This document shows, one piece after another, positions 1 to 8,419 of a stretch of DNA of 64,000 nt. The notes under the pieces are model-generated. The model was not told the DNA's origin and searched no databases. It saw only the letters and a program-made list of their open reading frames with translations. The translations under genes and the position numbers were made by a program. Numbering within the stretch: the first letter of the stretch is position 1; each line of letters starts with the position of its first letter. Source of the DNA: UBA1479 sp038109305 (lineage in GTDB: Bacteria > Pseudomonadota > Alphaproteobacteria > Rhodospirillales > Casp-alpha2); the NCBI GenBank assembly GCA_038109305.1, contig JAYNIR010000002.1:124001-188000 (forward strand), in the 5' to 3' direction.

Positions 1-252
1 GCCCGCGCGGGCCGCATGACGGCGGCATTGCCGGATGCCGATCTGGCCGTCATCGCTTCCGAAGCCCATGCCCTGAAAAGCAGTTCGGCCACATTCGGTG
101 CATTCGAGGTTCAGCGTTTGAGCCTGAAGATCGAAAACCACGCGCTCGAAGGCGATGCCGCTGCAGTTACAGCGCTGATGCCCGAACTTTCGCGCGCCAT
201 GGCGGCTGCGAATACGGCGCTCCGCGCCTATGTCGACGATTTGACGGAATAG
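1..252 (+). CDS. Hpt-domain protein, C-terminal part
   Basis: The reading frame is open from the first base, so this is the 3' end of a longer gene, although an ATG occurs at 16. The visible part is a histidine phosphotransfer domain: the motif EAHALKSSS supplies the phospho-accepting His, followed by the usual helical segments. Such a domain relays phosphate between a hybrid sensor kinase and a response regulator. It faces a LuxO-like regulator whose end lies 16 bases away, so the two may be partners (inference). It could be the tail of a hybrid histidine kinase or a free LuxU-like Hpt protein; the window cannot decide. Confidence 0.75.
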   Translation, partial: ARAGRMTAALPDADLAVIASEAHALKSSSATFGAFEVQRLSLKIENHALEGDAAAVTALMPELSRAMAAANTALRAYVDDLTE

Positions 253-268
253 ATCGGCGTCCCGCACT

Positions 269-1699
269 TTATTCGGCGGCGTGGGTGCCATCCTTGGCTT
301 TTTCCTCCGCCTCTTTTAGGCGGCGGTAGACGGTCGACGGGCTGAGTTCCAAAAGCGCCGCCGCGCGGGTGACGTTGCCGTCGCAATGATCGATGGCCGC
401 GTTGATCATTTCCATCTCAACCTGCCACAACGGCCGGATCGTGACCGGCCCGGCGGCGGCACGGCCGCTGCCGTCCGCGGCGGGCGTCAGGGTCTGCGAA
501 CGGGACGCTCCGCCGGCGGCGGTCCCGACCGGTGGCGGAATCATGTCTGCCTCGACCGTATTACCCTGATGCAGGACGACGATGTTGCGGATGATGTTCT
601 GCAATTGGCGGACGTTGCCGGGCCAGTCATAGGCGCGGATGCACGCCATGGCGGCGTCGTTGAACCCGGTGAACGATTTGCCTTCTTCGGCCGAGACCTC
701 GGCGAGGAAGTGCCCCGCGAGGTCCGCCACGTCGTCGTCCCGGTCTTTCAACGGCGGCAGATGAACGGGAATGACGTGCAGCCGGTAATACAGGTCTTCG
801 CGGAAATTGCCTTTCTCGACCTCGGCCCACGGGTCCTTGTTGGTGGCGCAGATGAAGCGCACATCGACGTTTTCAACCTTCGGCGATCCGACTTTCTGAA
901 ACCCGCCGGTCTGGATAAAACGCAGCATTTTGACCTGAAGCGCTGCGTCCATTTCGCAGATTTCATCAAGGAACAAGGTGCCGCCGTCCGCCAGCGTCGC
1001 GGCGCCGTCGCGGTTCGCGTGGGCGCCGGTGAAGGCGCCTTTGACGTGGCCGAATATCTCGCTTTCCATCAATTCGCGCGGGATCGCGCCGCAGTCCAGC
1101 GCGATGTACGGCTGTCCCGCCCGGGGGCTTTGCCGATGAATCGCTTCGGCGCAGACTTCCTTGCCGCTGCCCGACTGGCCGGTGATGAACACCGTCGCCT
1201 TCTACGACGCGGCGCTTTCGACCGTGCGGTAGACCGTCTGCATCGGCGCCGACTTGCCGATAAACCCGCAGTATTCGCCGGACCCGTAATCGCGCTGCAG
1301 ACTTTTGACGATGCCTTTCAGGTCCCGCCGTTCCAGCGCGTTGCGCAGCGTGACGATCAACCGGTCTGCGTCGAACGGTTTCATCAAAAAGTCCGACGCC
1401 CCTTCGCGCATGGCTTCAACGGCCATGTTCAGCGATCCATGCGCGCTGACCACAATGACCGCCGCATCGCAGCCGTCGGCCATGACTTTTTTCAGAATGT
1501 CGAGGCCGCTCATGTTCGGCAACTGGACGTCCAGGATCAGCGCGCTGAATTTCTCCGCGGCAATGGCTTTCAGCGCCTTTTTGCCGGTGTCCGCATGGAC
1601 GACCTCATAGGGCCCGCCCTTCAGGTATTCCTGATAGACGCGCGCAATCGGCGGGTCGTCCTCGACCAGCAGAATCTTTCGGATTTCAGCCTCGCTCAT
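269..1699 (-). pseudogene. LuxO-like sigma-54 response regulator with in-frame stop
   Basis: One frame encodes a full NtrC/LuxO-type regulator of about 476 codons, interrupted by a TAG at 1204-1202. Before the stop comes a receiver domain (LLVEDD, phospho-acceptor Asp in LILDVQLPN, Lys in MKPFD). After it comes an AAA+ domain with Walker A GQSGSGKE, the sigma-54 contact motif GAFTGA and Walker B TLFLDE, then a Fis-type HTH (NVTRAAALLELSPSTVYRRL). The stop sits in the linker just before Walker A, where homologues read roughly SSKATVFITG. The ATG at 1699 is preferred over a TTG at 1726. A GTG at 1192 could restart translation of the AAA+/HTH half. It is either a nonsense mutation, a sequence error, or a gene split into two proteins. 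Confidence 0.8.
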
Positions 1700-1794
1700 C
1701 CGGGCCCGTAACCTCCACGCCTCCAAGCCGGGTCATTATAGGCCGATCCCGCAAAGCCATGCCATATGCCCCTCGTTATAGTGCGGTATTTTGG

Positions 1795-3027
1795 CTACCC
1801 CTGGCCTCTGGCACCCCACCGGACGAGCGCCAGATACCCCGCGACCAGCAACACAAACACGCCGGCCGCAATGAACGGCATCCGGTAGCCGTCCTGCCAG
1901 TTGACGAGGACCGCAAACAGCGGCGGCAGCGCCGTGACGCCGCCGAACATCAGGAACTGCCCGCCGCCGGTCACGTCGCCGACCCGATTGTCGGGCGCCA
2001 GATCGGCAATTTCCGAGAGCCACACGCCGTTCCAACCGAAACTGCATGCACCCAGCGCCAGCGACACGCCGATCACCGCCCAATAGGGCCAATCGGAGGT
2101 CATCAGCGCGACGGCGACGAACAAGCCGCAGATGACGATGCTAACCCCGATCAGCACACCGACAGGTGTAAACACCTGCTTGGCGACCGCCCCCCACATG
2201 ACGCGCCCGACGACCCCGCCGCCCTGCACGGCGGCGTAGATCAGCCCGGCATCGACTAGCGAATAGCCCTGCGCCTGAATTAGATAAAGAACGAAAAACG
2301 AGGCGACGCAAATCTGCGATCCGGCGAGCGCGAAACCGATGAACGCCGTCGCCCGAAGCGGTGGGTGTTTAAGGATCAGTTTCAACGGTTCGACGATGCG
2401 GAATTCCGGCCGGCCGCCATCCCGACGACGGGCGTGATCGAAAGTCTCGCGGAGCGGCTGCAACGCCACGGCAACGGCCAGCGACACGACCGCGAAAATA
2501 CCGAACGCCCAACGCCACCCGAAAGCGACCGTCAACGCCGGCAACGCCGTGCCGACAATCACCCCCGCCACCGGCACGCCCGTCTGTTTGATGGAAAAGA
2601 TCAGCGGCTGATACCGGTCGGAGCCGAGCCCGCGCAGGATTGCCGAACTAGTCGGGTTCAACGGGCCGTAACACGTTCCCATGGCCAGCGCCGCGAAAAC
2701 CGCGAGCCATGGTGACGCCGGAAACAGCAGAAAAATCCCGGCCGCCGCCATGATGCAGGATACCTGCGACAATCGCAGCGCGCCGTACCGCTCGATGAAG
2801 CCGCCGGTCAGAAGCCCCGTGACCTGCCCGGTCAGATAGACCATCGAGACGTACAGTCCGACCAGCGTCGCATGGATCCCCATTTCCGGCGCAATCACCG
2901 GAGCCAGCACCGGCACGCCGAACACGGCGATGGTGCCCATGGTCTGCGCCGCCCACGTCGCCGCAAGGCCCGACGCCAGCGGGCGGGCCGGCGTACCGGA
3001 GGGCGATGGTTGGTCGGATGTGGTCAT
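1795..3027 (-). CDS. MFS transporter
   Basis: 410 residues with about twelve hydrophobic segments, the size of a major facilitator superfamily permease. A charged loop follows TM2 (GGFIERYGALRLSQ), the place of the family's motif A, and TM5 has a glycine-rich motif (KQTGVPVAGVIVG). Hydrophilic N-terminal residues precede TM1, and the ATG is the only good start. The type resembles anion or organic-acid carriers, but the substrate cannot be told. It stands alone, transcribed away from the GST gene, with a 155-base spacer that probably holds both promoters. Confidence 0.85.
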   Translation of the reverse strand: MTTSDQPSPSGTPARPLASGLAATWAAQTMGTIAVFGVPVLAPVIAPEMGIHATLVGLYVSMVYLTGQVTGLLTGGFIERYGALRLSQVSCIMAAAGIFLLFPASPWLAVFAALAMGTCYGPLNPTSSAILRGLGSDRYQPLIFSIKQTGVPVAGVIVGTALPALTVAFGWRWAFGIFAVVSLAVAVALQPLRETFDHARRRDGGRPEFRIVEPLKLILKHPPLRATAFIGFALAGSQICVASFFVLYLIQAQGYSLVDAGLIYAAVQGGGVVGRVMWGAVAKQVFTPVGVLIGVSIVICGLFVAVALMTSDWPYWAVIGVSLALGACSFGWNGVWLSEIADLAPDNRVGDVTGGGQFLMFGGVTALPPLFAVLVNWQDGYRMPFIAAGVFVLLVAGYLALVRWGARGQG

Positions 3028-3182
3028 GTGCGGAATTGGGGCCTTTTAAATATGAAGTCATGCATAGACCATCGAGCCGCCCGGTGAAATCCGATTGTTG
3101 CAGGGAAAACCCCGATTGCAGGCGAAGGCCTCTGTGCTAACGTTCGGATACCTGAGAAAACACCGTTGGGGAGGATACCGGC

Positions 3183-3809
3183 ATGTTGCGTGTTCTGGGG
3201 CGGGCAAGCTCCATCAACGTTCAAAAAGTCATGTGGCTGATCGACGAACTGGGCCTTGAGGCCGAACGCGTCGACATCGGCGGAAAATTCGGCGGCGACA
3301 AGGTGCCAGAATATCTGTCGAAGAATCCCAACGGACTGATCCCGACGCTTGAAGACGGCGATTTCATCCTGTGGGAAAGTCAGGCCATCGTCCGCTACAT
3401 CGTCGAAAAGTACGGCGCCGATACGGACTGGCTACCTGACGATCTTGAAGTACGCGGCCACGCCAACCAGTGGATGGACTGGTACTTAACGGTCATGCAC
3501 CCGCACATGACCACCATCTACTTCCAGAAAATCCGCGCGACCGACGCAAACCGAAATGTTGAGGCGCTGAACGCCGCCATCGAAAAGGCGGGCCAGCATT
3601 GGTCGACATTGGACGCGCATTTGGCCGACGGGCGCGAATACCTGACCGGCGGCACGCTGAACATGGGGGACATCCCCCTCGGCTGCGCCGCCTATCGCTG
3701 GCATACGCTGGTGCCGGACGGGCCGAAACTGAAACACCTGCGCGCTTGGTGGGACCGCCTGAACGTCCGCCCGCATTACAAAAAGAACGTCATGCTGCCG
3801 TTCGAATAA
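3183..3809 (+). CDS. Glutathione S-transferase family protein
   Basis: 208 residues with a thioredoxin-fold N-terminus and helical C-terminus. The N-terminal motif RASSINVQKVMW carries the Ser/Asn pair used by beta/theta-like GSTs to activate glutathione. NPNGLIPTLEDGD holds the cis-Pro and LWESQAIVRYI the Glu-Ser that binds the gamma-glutamyl group. A GGGGAGGA ribosome site lies just before the ATG. The substrate is unknown. It is the first of a short run of plus-strand genes with the hydrolase and DsbA-like isomerase downstream. Confidence 0.88.
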   Translation: MLRVLGRASSINVQKVMWLIDELGLEAERVDIGGKFGGDKVPEYLSKNPNGLIPTLEDGDFILWESQAIVRYIVEKYGADTDWLPDDLEVRGHANQWMDWYLTVMHPHMTTIYFQKIRATDANRNVEALNAAIEKAGQHWSTLDAHLADGREYLTGGTLNMGDIPLGCAAYRWHTLVPDGPKLKHLRAWWDRLNVRPHYKKNVMLPFE

Positions 3810-3849
3810 CGGTCTGTTTTAAAACAAAAAAATAGACGAGGGACTTTAA

Positions 3850-4728
3850 ATGGCGAACCAGCCGCTTTACCACGGGCTCGACCGCGCGGGCCTTGACTTC
3901 AACTACAACAACCGCGAACGGGTGCCCAATCACGCGGAGATTTACGCGGCATGGGCGCCCGCGTGCGAAGCCGTGCTGGCGGATTTCGAAACCAGGCTCG
4001 ACATCGCCTACGGCGATCATCCGCGCGAACGGCTCGACATTTTCCTGCCCGATGCAGCCAAACACGGCGACGGCCCCCACCCTATCCGCATTTTTGTGCA
4101 CGGCGGCTATTGGATGAGCCGCGATAAGGAAGACAGCCATTTCATCGTCCGCGGTCTGGTCGAGGCCGGCGCGATCGTCATTTCGGTCGAATACGCGCTG
4201 ATCCCGTCCGTCGACATGGCGGAACTGGTCCGCCAGTGCCGCGCCGCCGTCAAATGGGCGCACGACAACGCGGCAAGTTTCGGCGGCGATGCGGACCGGC
4301 TTTATGTTTCGGGCCATTCGGCGGGCGGCCACGTGGCGGCCATGCTGCTCGCGACGGATTGGACCGAATGGGGCCTGCCTGCCGACGCCGTCCGTGGCGG
4401 TGCGGCCGTATCCGGCATCTTCGACCTGACGCCCATGCGGCTGTGTTACATCAACGACACGATCAATCTGAGCGGCACGGACGTCGCCGACTTCAGCCCG
4501 ATCACGCTGGCCCCCACCGCAGGCGCCGAGACGATCGTATGCGTCGGCGCGGCGGAAACGGACGAATTCGTCCGCCAATCCCGCGCCTTCGCCAAGGCCT
4601 GGGGGGACGCGGAACACGCGGTCGAGCTGTTGGAATCGCCCGGCGCCAATCACTTCACGATACTTGACGCCTATGCCGGCGGCGACCTGTGCCACGCCAT
4701 GATCCGCCAGATGGGCCTGGGCCTGTAA
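3850..4728 (+). CDS. Alpha/beta hydrolase, kynurenine-formamidase-like
   Basis: 292 residues of alpha/beta hydrolase fold. It has the HGGYW oxyanion-hole motif typical of arylformamidase-like esterases, the nucleophile elbow GHSAGG, and a late His in GANHFTIL. There is no signal peptide, so it is cytoplasmic. The stop TAA overlaps the ATG of the next gene (TAATG), so the two are translationally coupled. Kynurenine formamidase activity is one possibility, but no other tryptophan-catabolism gene is nearby, so a general carboxylesterase or amidase is equally likely. Confidence 0.82.
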   Translation: MANQPLYHGLDRAGLDFNYNNRERVPNHAEIYAAWAPACEAVLADFETRLDIAYGDHPRERLDIFLPDAAKHGDGPHPIRIFVHGGYWMSRDKEDSHFIVRGLVEAGAIVISVEYALIPSVDMAELVRQCRAAVKWAHDNAASFGGDADRLYVSGHSAGGHVAAMLLATDWTEWGLPADAVRGGAAVSGIFDLTPMRLCYINDTINLSGTDVADFSPITLAPTAGAETIVCVGAAETDEFVRQSRAFAKAWGDAEHAVELLESPGANHFTILDAYAGGDLCHAMIRQMGLGL

Positions 4729-5381
4729 TGACGCTGTCCGTCGACGTCTTCTGGTCGTTCCGCAGCCCCTATTGCTATCTGACGCTGGACCGGTTCGCCG
4801 CGTGGGCTAAGGACTACGACCTGGAAGTGGTCATCCGCGCGGTCTATCCCATGGCGGTGCGCGACCCAAGCTTCTTCGCCAACGTCAACCGCAAGTACCG
4901 GAAATATCACACCAACGACTATCACCGGGTCGCCGAAATGCTGGGCATGGCGGTCCGCCGGCCGGTCCCCGACCCCATCGTCATGGACAACGAAAAATAC
5001 GAAATCGCCGCAGATCAGCCGCACATCTCGAAAATCACCCGCATCGGTGCGGCCGCGCAGGAGGCGGGCAAATCGTTCGAATTCACCAACCGCATGTCGC
5101 GCACGCTGTGGGACGGCAAAACGGACGATTGGAACACGGACGCGCATTTCACGGCGGCGCTGACCGGCGCCGGGCTGGACGCCGCCGCCGTCCTCGACCG
5201 GGTTGAAAACAAGCCGGACGAATTGGAAGCCATCATCGCCGAAAACCAGCGCGCGTTTGACGCCGCCGACCACTGGGGCGCGCCGTGCATGGTGTTCGAC
5301 GGCGAAACGTTCTACGGCCAGGACCGGCTGGATGTGCTGCTGTGGCGCATGAAACAGAAAGGACTTTCAGCACGGGCCTAA
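4728..5381 (+). CDS. DsbA-family / 2-hydroxychromene-2-carboxylate isomerase-like protein
   Basis: 217 residues from the ATG that overlaps the upstream stop codon; a longer frame from 4689 is less likely. The N-terminus VDVFWSFRSPYCYL is the signature of the kappa-GST/HCCA isomerase branch of DsbA-like thioredoxin folds, with SPYCY replacing CxxC. The C-terminal GAPCMVFDGETFYGQDRLDVL has the cis-Pro region and the typical family ending. These enzymes use glutathione for isomerisation or reductive steps in aromatic breakdown. Coupling to a hydrolase and a nearby GST suggests a glutathione-dependent detoxification or catabolic step. Confidence 0.82.
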   Translation: MTLSVDVFWSFRSPYCYLTLDRFAAWAKDYDLEVVIRAVYPMAVRDPSFFANVNRKYRKYHTNDYHRVAEMLGMAVRRPVPDPIVMDNEKYEIAADQPHISKITRIGAAAQEAGKSFEFTNRMSRTLWDGKTDDWNTDAHFTAALTGAGLDAAAVLDRVENKPDELEAIIAENQRAFDAADHWGAPCMVFDGETFYGQDRLDVLLWRMKQKGLSARA

Positions 5382-5401
5382 AGCGGCCTAAGGGAGGGCG
5401 C

Positions 5402-5773
5402 ATGATCTTCTACCTGACGCTGATTTTCTGCTGCCAATTGGCGGGGGAACTGGTCACCCAGTTTTTTGCCCTGCCCATTCCAGGCCCGGTCGCCGGCATG
5501 GCGATCCTTTTTACGGGGCTGATGATAAAGGGCGGCCTGCCCGAAGACTTGGGTAAAGTCGCCGACGCCATCATCGGCAATCTGTCGCTGTTGTTCGTTC
5601 CCGCCGGCGTCGGCGTGATGCTGCATCTGGGCCTGATCGCCACGGACGCCTTGCCGATCTCGGCTGCGCTGATAATCAGTACGGTCCTGACCGTCGCGGT
5701 GACGGGGCTCCTTATGTCTTGGCTCGGCCCCAAACCGGACGCCGCCGATTTAAAGACGGGCGCCAAGTCATGA
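5402..5773 (+). CDS. CidA/LrgA family membrane protein
   Basis: 123 residues with four predicted membrane helices, the size of CidA/LrgA (UPF0299) proteins. The pattern QLAGELVTQFFALPIPGPVAGM is characteristic of the family's first two helices. The ATG at 5402 follows a purine-rich AAGGGAGG; the upstream extension in the same frame is out of character. Its last codons overlap the start of the LrgB gene (ATGA). Family members are holin-like and are tied to murein hydrolase export, or to export of by-products of overflow metabolism. Confidence 0.88.
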   Translation: MIFYLTLIFCCQLAGELVTQFFALPIPGPVAGMAILFTGLMIKGGLPEDLGKVADAIIGNLSLLFVPAGVGVMLHLGLIATDALPISAALIISTVLTVAVTGLLMSWLGPKPDAADLKTGAKS

Positions 5774-6489
5774 ACAGCAATCTGACCGAAATCTGGGTTT
5801 ATCTCAGCGCCAGCCCGCTTTTGCATCTGACGATGACGTTGGTCGCTTATCAGATTGGCATGGCGGTCTACCGGCGGACAGGCATGAACCCGCTCGTCAA
5901 TCCGGTGCTGATCGCCGTCGCAATTGTCGTTGGACTCCTGATCGCGACCGAAACCGACTACACCGATTATTTCGACGGCGCCCAGTTCGTGCATTTCCTT
6001 TTAGGCCCGGCGACGGTGGCGCTCGCCATTCCACTTTACCGCCAGATAGACAAAGTGCGCCGCGCGTCGGGCGCAATCCTGACCAGTATCGTCATGGGTT
6101 CCGCGGTCGGGTCCGCATCGGCCGTCGGCGTCGCCTGGATACTGGGTGGCAGCATGTCATCACTGCTGGCCATTGCGCCGAAATCGGTAACCGCCCCCGT
6201 CGCGATGGGCATCGCACAGAAATTGGGCGGCCTGCCGTCGTTGACCGCCGTGTTGGTCATCATCACCGGCATTTTGGGCGCGTCGTTGGGGCCCTACGTG
6301 CTGGACCTTATCCGCGTGCGCGATTGGACCGCCCGGGGCCTCGCCATCGGCACGGCAAGCCACGGCATCGGCACCGCCCGCGCCATCCAGGTTAACGCGG
6401 CGGCGGGCGCCTTTTCGGGCCTCGCCATGGGCATCAACGCACTGGCGACGGCGATCCTTCTGCCGCTCGTCTGGCGCTTATTTTTCTGA
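5770..6489 (+). CDS. LrgB/CidB family membrane protein
   Basis: 239 residues, highly hydrophobic. It shows LrgB landmarks: the substrate-loop motif KSVTAPVAMGIAQKLGG and the C-terminal IGTASHGIGTARAIQ followed by a glycine-rich helix. The start codon overlaps the CidA stop by an ATGA junction, the usual cidAB/lrgAB arrangement. Together the two proteins probably form one membrane complex; in other bacteria such pairs affect autolysis or move pyruvate or glycolate. No LysR or LytSR regulator is adjacent. Confidence 0.9.
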   Translation: MNSNLTEIWVYLSASPLLHLTMTLVAYQIGMAVYRRTGMNPLVNPVLIAVAIVVGLLIATETDYTDYFDGAQFVHFLLGPATVALAIPLYRQIDKVRRASGAILTSIVMGSAVGSASAVGVAWILGGSMSSLLAIAPKSVTAPVAMGIAQKLGGLPSLTAVLVIITGILGASLGPYVLDLIRVRDWTARGLAIGTASHGIGTARAIQVNAAAGAFSGLAMGINALATAILLPLVWRLFF

Positions 6490-6504
6490 TTTCCTGAATT
6501 GGCT

Positions 6505-7626
6505 CTATTCGCTGCCCGTCGGCGGCTCGCCCACAGGTTTTCTTGAAAGAAACGGATGATGTGCGCGCTGATACTGCGGCGCGAACGGCGCGTCGGCGCG
6601 GAGCGCATCCGCTGCGTGCCAAGGCCAGCGCGGGTCGTACAGCATGCCACGGGCGAGCGCGACCATGTCCGCCTGCCCCGTCGCGATGATGCTTTCCGCC
6701 TGATAGGGTTCGGTGATCATGCCGACGGCGATGGTTGTCATGCCAGTCGTCCGTTTGATTTCCGCCGCAAGGCCGGCCTGATACCCCGGCCCCGCCGGGA
6801 TTTGCTGCTTCGACGAATTGCCGCCGGATGACACATCAATGAAGTCGCAGCCGCGATCCTTCAGCGCCTTGGCGTATTCGAGCGTATCTTCCAGGTCCCA
6901 GCCGCCCGCGACCCATTCCGTCGCCGACACGCGCACGCCCAAGGGCACGTTTTTCGGACATTGTTCGCGGAGCGCCTCGAACACCTCCAACGGATATCGC
7001 ATGCGCCCTTCCCGGTCGCCGCCGTAGGCGTCGTTCCGGAGGTTCGACAGCGGCGAAAGAAACTGGTGCAGCAGATAGCCGTGCGCCGAGTGCAGCTCGA
7101 CGGCGCCGAAGCCCAGGCGAATCGAACGGACGAGCGCCTGAAGGAACGCATCCTTGATCCGCTTGAGCCCGGCGGCATCAAGCGCCGTTGGAACCCGCCA
7201 ATCGGTGTCGAACGGTTCCGCCGAGGGAGCGAACGTTTCCCATCCCCGGGGATCGTCGGCGTTGAGCGACCCGCCGCCCCGCCACGGCAGATCGCACGAT
7301 CCTTTCCGCCCGGCGTGGGCCAACTGAATGCCGATTTTGGCCGATCCGTATTCGCGGAAGAACTTGATGACCCGCGCCATGGCGGCTTCGTTTTCGTCAT
7401 TCCACAGCCCGACACAACCAGGGGTGATGCGGCCCGCGGGCTCCACCCCCGTCGCTTCGACAAACACCAGCCCGGCGCCAGACAGCGCGAACTGGCCCAA
7501 ATGCACCATGTGCCAGTCGGTCATGGTCCCGCCGATGGCGCTGTACTGGCACATGGGGGCGACGACCACCCGGTTGGTGAGGTCGAGCGCGCCCAGCTTT
7601 GTAGGCTCAAACAGAAGTTTGGTCAT
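6505..7626 (-). CDS. NADH:flavin oxidoreductase, Old Yellow Enzyme family (YqjM-like)
   Basis: 373 residues forming an FMN TIM barrel. YqjM-class landmarks are NRVVVAPMCQYSA (flavin-tuning Cys), IQLAHAGRKGS, ELHSAHGYLLHQFLSPLSN (substrate-binding His pair) and YGGDREGRMRYP. Late FMN-phosphate residues are visible in ALARGMLYDPRWPW. It reduces activated C=C bonds of enones or related compounds with NAD(P)H. The start has an AAGGAC ribosome site. It ends just after the convergent lrgB gene and is followed upstream by a substrate-binding-like protein. Confidence 0.92.
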   Translation of the reverse strand: MTKLLFEPTKLGALDLTNRVVVAPMCQYSAIGGTMTDWHMVHLGQFALSGAGLVFVEATGVEPAGRITPGCVGLWNDENEAAMARVIKFFREYGSAKIGIQLAHAGRKGSCDLPWRGGGSLNADDPRGWETFAPSAEPFDTDWRVPTALDAAGLKRIKDAFLQALVRSIRLGFGAVELHSAHGYLLHQFLSPLSNLRNDAYGGDREGRMRYPLEVFEALREQCPKNVPLGVRVSATEWVAGGWDLEDTLEYAKALKDRGCDFIDVSSGGNSSKQQIPAGPGYQAGLAAEIKRTTGMTTIAVGMITEPYQAESIIATGQADMVALARGMLYDPRWPWHAADALRADAPFAPQYQRAHHPFLSRKPVGEPPTGSE

Positions 7627-7668
7627 TAATGCGTCCTTGTGATCCAGGCGTCGTCAGCGTAAATCGTC

Positions 7669-8391
7669 TTAAGTCGCGACCATCAGCTTGCCGGTGACGC
7701 CGTGCTTGTCGATCAGGCTCTGCACGAAGCCGTTGGCGACGCTTTCGGCAATAAAATCCTCGCAGAACTTTTTCAGGTTCTTGTTCGCGGGCTTGGTGCC
7801 GACGGACTGCGTCACCGCCGTGAAGCGGCCCGGCAGGATACGGTGACCGGGAAGTTCCTCGATGTTTTTCTTGAACGCCGGAACCAGACCCGCCAAGGCA
7901 TCAAAGCCGCCGGACTTATATAATTCGACCGCGCCCACCAGGCCCGTTGCGCGCTCCAGCGTTGCGTGCTTCAAGGACCGGGTCAGGAACAGGTCATAGG
8001 CCGCACGGTTGGCGACGGCGATCTTGACGCCGTCACGGTCCACGTCTTCAGGCTTTTGGAACGGTGAATCGTTGGGGACGATATAGGTCGCCTCGATCTC
8101 CGTGTAATGCTTGCAGAAGCTGATGGTTTCCGCCCGCGCCGGTTCGGCCGCGATCAGGCAGATATCCCACGCGTCGTCGGCCAGCGCGTCGGCGACCTCG
8201 CCGGGCATGGGGAAGCATTTGTAGGCGACCTTGATGCCGAGCTTGCCGGCGATGGCCTTGGAAAAGTCGGGCGAAACGCCGACCGGCGTGCCGTCGTCTT
8301 TTTTATCGGTGACCAGCAGCATGTTGCCCATGTTCACGCCGACGCGCAGCGTCGTCGGGTCCGTCAGTTCGGCCAAAATCTCTTTAGACAT
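7669..8391 (-). CDS. Family-3 solute-binding-like protein without signal peptide
   Basis: 240 residues with the fold of amino-acid-type periplasmic binding proteins: LRVGVNMGNMLLV, GVSPDFSKAIAGKLG, and a repeated alpha/beta lobe ending in the KFCEDFIAESVANGF region. The ATG at 8391 has a strong AAGGAGG nine bases upstream, which fixes the start and leaves no signal peptide. The longer frame to 8523 adds a tail overlapping the MFS gene and is unlikely. It may bind a ligand in the cytoplasm, act as an enzyme (as cyclohexadienyl-dehydratase-like relatives do), or have lost its signal. It is just downstream of an MFS gene and probably in the same operon. Confidence 0.7.
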   Translation of the reverse strand: MSKEILAELTDPTTLRVGVNMGNMLLVTDKKDDGTPVGVSPDFSKAIAGKLGIKVAYKCFPMPGEVADALADDAWDICLIAAEPARAETISFCKHYTEIEATYIVPNDSPFQKPEDVDRDGVKIAVANRAAYDLFLTRSLKHATLERATGLVGAVELYKSGGFDALAGLVPAFKKNIEELPGHRILPGRFTAVTQSVGTKPANKNLKKFCEDFIAESVANGFVQSLIDKHGVTGKLMVAT

Positions 8392-8419
8392 CAGATAAAT
8401 CCTCCTTGGAATGGTATCG

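Noticed and set aside
386..1711. Long plus-strand open frame across the LuxO-like gene
   Set aside because: It is antisense to recognisable receiver and AAA+ motifs and has a composition typical of a GC-rich shadow frame.
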